A stretch of 7,593 nucleotides of DNA from Pseudomonadota bacterium (GTDB lineage Bacteria; Pseudomonadota; Alphaproteobacteria; Sphingomonadales; Sphingomonadaceae): positions 1 through 7,593 of the forward strand of contig JAEXLC010000127.1 of assembly GCA_023445495.1 (NCBI GenBank), in the 5' to 3' direction. Shown here one piece after another: positions 5,876 through 7,593 of the stretch; positions within the stretch are counted from its first letter, which is position 1, and every line of letters begins with the position of its first letter. Both the position numbers and the translations under genes were made by a program. A model generated the notes under the pieces. The model saw nothing but the letters and a program-made list of their open reading frames with translations, did not search any database and was not told the origin of the DNA.

Positions 5876-6196
5876 GTGAGCGCCTATGCCGAAATCGATC
5901 CCGCAATGGATTCCTGGGCGCTTGCGCGGGGACTTCTGATTCTACGCGAGTGGGCGGGGGAGGAGAGCCGATTCTCCTATGTCGGCGGCAGGGCGCCTTT
6001 TGAGTGTTTTCAGATCGCGGTCGATCCACCCGCCTCAGGTCGTGTCGCGGTGCATGCCTGGTCGGTCGATACGAATGATGGCAGCGAGTGGGCGCAACAT
6101 TGGGAGGGTAGCGTCAGCGAGATCGCGGCGCTGCTCGAGCAGGCGATGCGCGTCGTGTCCGCCTGGCGCGAGCGCGAGAAGCCGATTGCCGGTTAA
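5876..6196 (+). CDS. Unrecognised small protein
   Basis: About 106 residues if read from GTG 5876. The frame is open from 5834, but that TTG lies at the edge of the sRNA terminator, and ATG 5906 is another possible start. A GAGG at 5860-5863 is rather far from the GTG. Codon use looks like real coding sequence, though less strict than its neighbours. I recognise no family. Visible traits are five tryptophans, a likely beta-rich middle (RFSYVGG, FECFQIAV, RVAVHAWSV), and a C-terminal amphipathic helix (SEIAALLEQAMRVVSAWRER). No signal peptide or membrane helix is present, so it is probably a small soluble cytoplasmic protein. It converges on the amidohydrolase gene with a 3-nt gap. No promoter of its own is obvious after the sRNA terminator. 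Confidence 0.62.
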   Translation: MSAYAEIDPAMDSWALARGLLILREWAGEESRFSYVGGRAPFECFQIAVDPPASGRVAVHAWSVDTNDGSEWAQHWEGSVSEIAALLEQAMRVVSAWREREKPIAG

Positions 6197-6199
6197 TCC

Positions 6200-7042
6200 C
6201 TACTCCGCCGCGATTGCCCCCGGCAGCGCCTCGTCGGCGACCGCGTCGATGATATCGCGCAGCAGCCCTACCGTTCGGTCCATGCCCGGCCCCGGCTGGT
6301 CGAGCATCGAATCGAGATAGAGCGTCCGGTCGAATTCCAGCTGGACCGCGTGGATGCCCCGGCGCGGGTTGCCATGGCGCTCCAGGATATGCCCGCCCGA
6401 ATAGGGCGTGTTGGCCGCGGTCCGCACGCCATGCGCGCGGGCGACGCCCTCGATTCGGCCGAGGAAGCGGGCCGCCGCCGATTTGCCGAACCGGTCGCCC
6501 GGCACCAGCCGCGCCGCGAGACTCGGGTCGCCGAGCGAAGGCATCGAATGCACGTCGAGCAGCACCGCCACGCCGAAGCGAACGCGCGCCGCCGCCAGCG
6601 CGGCCTCGATCGCGGCATGCCAGGGCCGGTGATCGGCATGGATGCGCTGCTGCACCTCGTCGGCGCTCAGCCGGCGCTGCCAGATGTCGCCGGCGCTGCC
6701 CACCCGGCGCGGCACCAGCCCCAGTCCCGAGCGGATCTTGGCGGAGAGCGGTGCGCCATGCGGCCAGGCGCCGTCGTCGAGCCGGGGGTCGCGCTCATGC
6801 TCGGCACGGTTGAGATCGATCCAGGCGCGGGCGCGGGTGGCGACGAACAGCGTCTCGTCGCGGCGCGCGGCGAGGGCGATCGCATCGGCATGGCGATCCT
6901 CCAGCCCGCGCAGCGCGGCAAGCGGCACGCGGATCGCGCCGCGCAGCGCCTCGGGATAGTCGCGCCCGGCATGCGGCACCGACAGGATCACCGGGCTCAG
7001 CGGCTCGGCGGGGCCATGGCGGACGAAAGTGGCGTCAGTCAC
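6200..7042 (-). CDS. N-formylglutamate amidohydrolase family protein
   Basis: A 280-residue protein with the family motifs: SVPHAG (21-26), EDRHAD (48-53), WIDLNRAE (74-81), LLDVHSMP (161-168), NTPYSGGHI (211-219) and HAVQLEFDRTLY (231-242). Conserved histidines and acids in these segments form the metal-dependent hydrolase centre. The named activity releases formate from N-formylglutamate, the last step of one histidine-degradation route. No other hut genes are present, so the true substrate is open. The start is taken as GTG 7042: the frame continues to 7159, but that would run across the cpdR start and adds residues that do not look like protein. The GTG overlaps the stop of a three-codon ORF (ATG 7050). 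The gene is divergent from cpdR, an arrangement I recall from other alphaproteobacteria. Confidence 0.87.
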   Translation of the reverse strand: MTDATFVRHGPAEPLSPVILSVPHAGRDYPEALRGAIRVPLAALRGLEDRHADAIALAARRDETLFVATRARAWIDLNRAEHERDPRLDDGAWPHGAPLSAKIRSGLGLVPRRVGSAGDIWQRRLSADEVQQRIHADHRPWHAAIEAALAAARVRFGVAVLLDVHSMPSLGDPSLAARLVPGDRFGKSAAARFLGRIEGVARAHGVRTAANTPYSGGHILERHGNPRRGIHAVQLEFDRTLYLDSMLDQPGPGMDRTVGLLRDIIDAVADEALPGAIAAE

Positions 7043-7124
7043 GACGCCATGACTATGCGCGCCTTGGCGGCGCCGCAATGGCGTGGGATAGGAAAGGGCG
7101 CAAAATCTTAAGGGCTTTCGGTAT

Positions 7125-7132
7125 AGGAGGAG
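7125..7132 (+). promoter_or_regulatory. Strong Shine-Dalgarno sequence upstream of cpdR, feeding a possible leader ORF
   Basis: AGGAGGAG is a near-perfect Shine-Dalgarno sequence but lies 25 nt before the cpdR ATG, too far to serve it directly. It is well placed for TTG 7138, which opens a seven-codon frame ending in TGA 7159-7161, overlapping the cpdR ATG. CpdR has a separate, closer GGGGA (7150-7154). Confidence 0.5.
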
Positions 7133-7157
7133 CCCTGTTGATTTCGAGTGGGGAAAC

Positions 7158-7532
7158 ATGATCCGAATTCTGCTGGCCGAGGATGACCGCGTAATGCGGG
7201 AATACCTTACGCGGGCGCTCGAACGCTCGGGCTATGCGGTCAGCGCGGTCGATCGCGGCACGGCGGCGATGCCGCTGCTGGAGGCCGAGCGGTTCGACCT
7301 GCTGCTCACCGACATCGTGATGCCCGAGATGGACGGGATCGAGCTGGCCCAGAAGGCGAGCGAGATCGCGCCGGACATGCGGGTGATGTTCATCACCGGC
7401 TTCGCGGCGGTGACGCTCAAGGCCGGCAAGCAAGTGCCGCAGGCCAAGGTTCTCTCCAAGCCCTTCCACCTGCGCGACCTCGTATTGGAGGTCGATCGGC
7501 TGTTCGAAGCGGAGAATGCCGGATTTAATTGA
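7158..7532 (+). CDS. cpdR: CpdR-type single-domain response regulator
   Basis: A 124-residue receiver domain with no output domain. It has the acidic pocket Glu8, Asp9 and Asp10, the phospho-acceptor Asp52 (LLLTDIVMPEMDG), Thr80 and Lys101 (SKPF). The block MFITGFAAV (77-85), followed by VLSKPFHLRDLV, is typical of CpdR. In Caulobacter, unphosphorylated CpdR localises and primes ClpXP for degradation of CtrA, PdeA and other proteins, and the CckA-ChpT phosphorelay turns it off. ATG 7158 gives the conserved N-terminus MIRILLAEDD, and no in-frame start exists nearby upstream. GGGGA at 7150-7154 is close to the start. The upstream region is shared with the divergent amidohydrolase gene, and a probable terminator follows. 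The identification rests on recall of the family's conserved blocks. Confidence 0.87.
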   Translation: MIRILLAEDDRVMREYLTRALERSGYAVSAVDRGTAAMPLLEAERFDLLLTDIVMPEMDGIELAQKASEIAPDMRVMFITGFAAVTLKAGKQVPQAKVLSKPFHLRDLVLEVDRLFEAENAGFN

Positions 7533-7563
7533 CGCCGTTATTGGCGGTGCCGGCCCACTCCCC

Positions 7564-7593
7564 CTCCCGGCCACCCGACGGGAGTATTTTTAT
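7564..7593 (+). terminator. Probable intrinsic terminator of cpdR
   Basis: CTCCCG (7564-7569) pairs with CGGGAG (7579-7584) around a 9-nt loop, followed by TATTTTTAT to the window end. It lies 31 bp after the cpdR stop, so cpdR is probably transcribed alone. The stem is only 6 bp and the T run is broken, so efficiency is uncertain. Confidence 0.65.

Noticed and set aside
7064..7092. TTGGCG and GATAGG with 17-bp spacing as a cpdR promoter
   Set aside because: Both hexamers are poor matches, and another TATAGG (7122-7127) is equally plausible. No CtrA-type TTAA-N7-TTAA box was found. Not reliable enough to annotate.
7043..7159. N-terminal extension of the amidohydrolase to ATG 7159
   Set aside because: It would overlap the cpdR start and add a non-protein-like stretch. 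The family motif SVPHAG sits at the usual distance from GTG 7042.

Overview
The window looks like chromosomal DNA of a high-GC alphaproteobacterium, most likely a sphingomonad. The evidence is the GC-rich codon usage, a CpdR-type single-domain response regulator, an N-formylglutamate amidohydrolase-family gene divergent from it, a SapC-family gene, and a small secreted four-cysteine protein of a kind I associate with Sphingomonadaceae. The organism is inferred from gene content only. I see no mobile element, CRISPR array, tRNA or rRNA.

Layout. Positions 73-2194, minus strand, hold a tightly coupled three-gene operon: a RhlE-type DEAD-box RNA helicase, an exported thioredoxin-fold protein and a DUF1289 protein. 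Each downstream start overlaps the preceding stop in a 4-nt ATGA. The helicase leader holds several inverted repeats, including a 14-bp perfect palindrome over its ribosome-binding region. Positions 2285-2755, minus strand, encode a small exported protein of unknown function. From 2830 on the plus strand come an FAD-linked 2-hydroxyacid dehydrogenase with no visible Shine-Dalgarno sequence, then sapC with a good one, then a cytochrome b561 whose GTG start lies two bases after the sapC stop.

Positions 5662-5875 have no protein gene but contain the most notable element here: a free-standing small RNA gene. It has a sigma70-like promoter, two hairpins, an unpaired anti-Shine-Dalgarno CTCCTCCC segment, and a perfect 11-bp terminator hairpin with a GTAA loop and a T run. 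It resembles the alphaproteobacterial SuhB/alpha-r8 sRNAs, although I cannot verify the family from sequence alone. An unrecognised ORF of about 106 codons follows and converges, 3 nt apart, on the amidohydrolase gene. That gene is divergent from cpdR, which is followed by a probable intrinsic terminator at the window end.

How the parts work together. Helicase, thioredoxin and DUF1289 are probably co-translated. SapC and cytochrome b561 are probably co-expressed. The sRNA is probably a trans-acting translational regulator. CpdR, by family knowledge, tunes ClpXP proteolysis in the cell cycle. Other links between blocks are not supported by the sequence.
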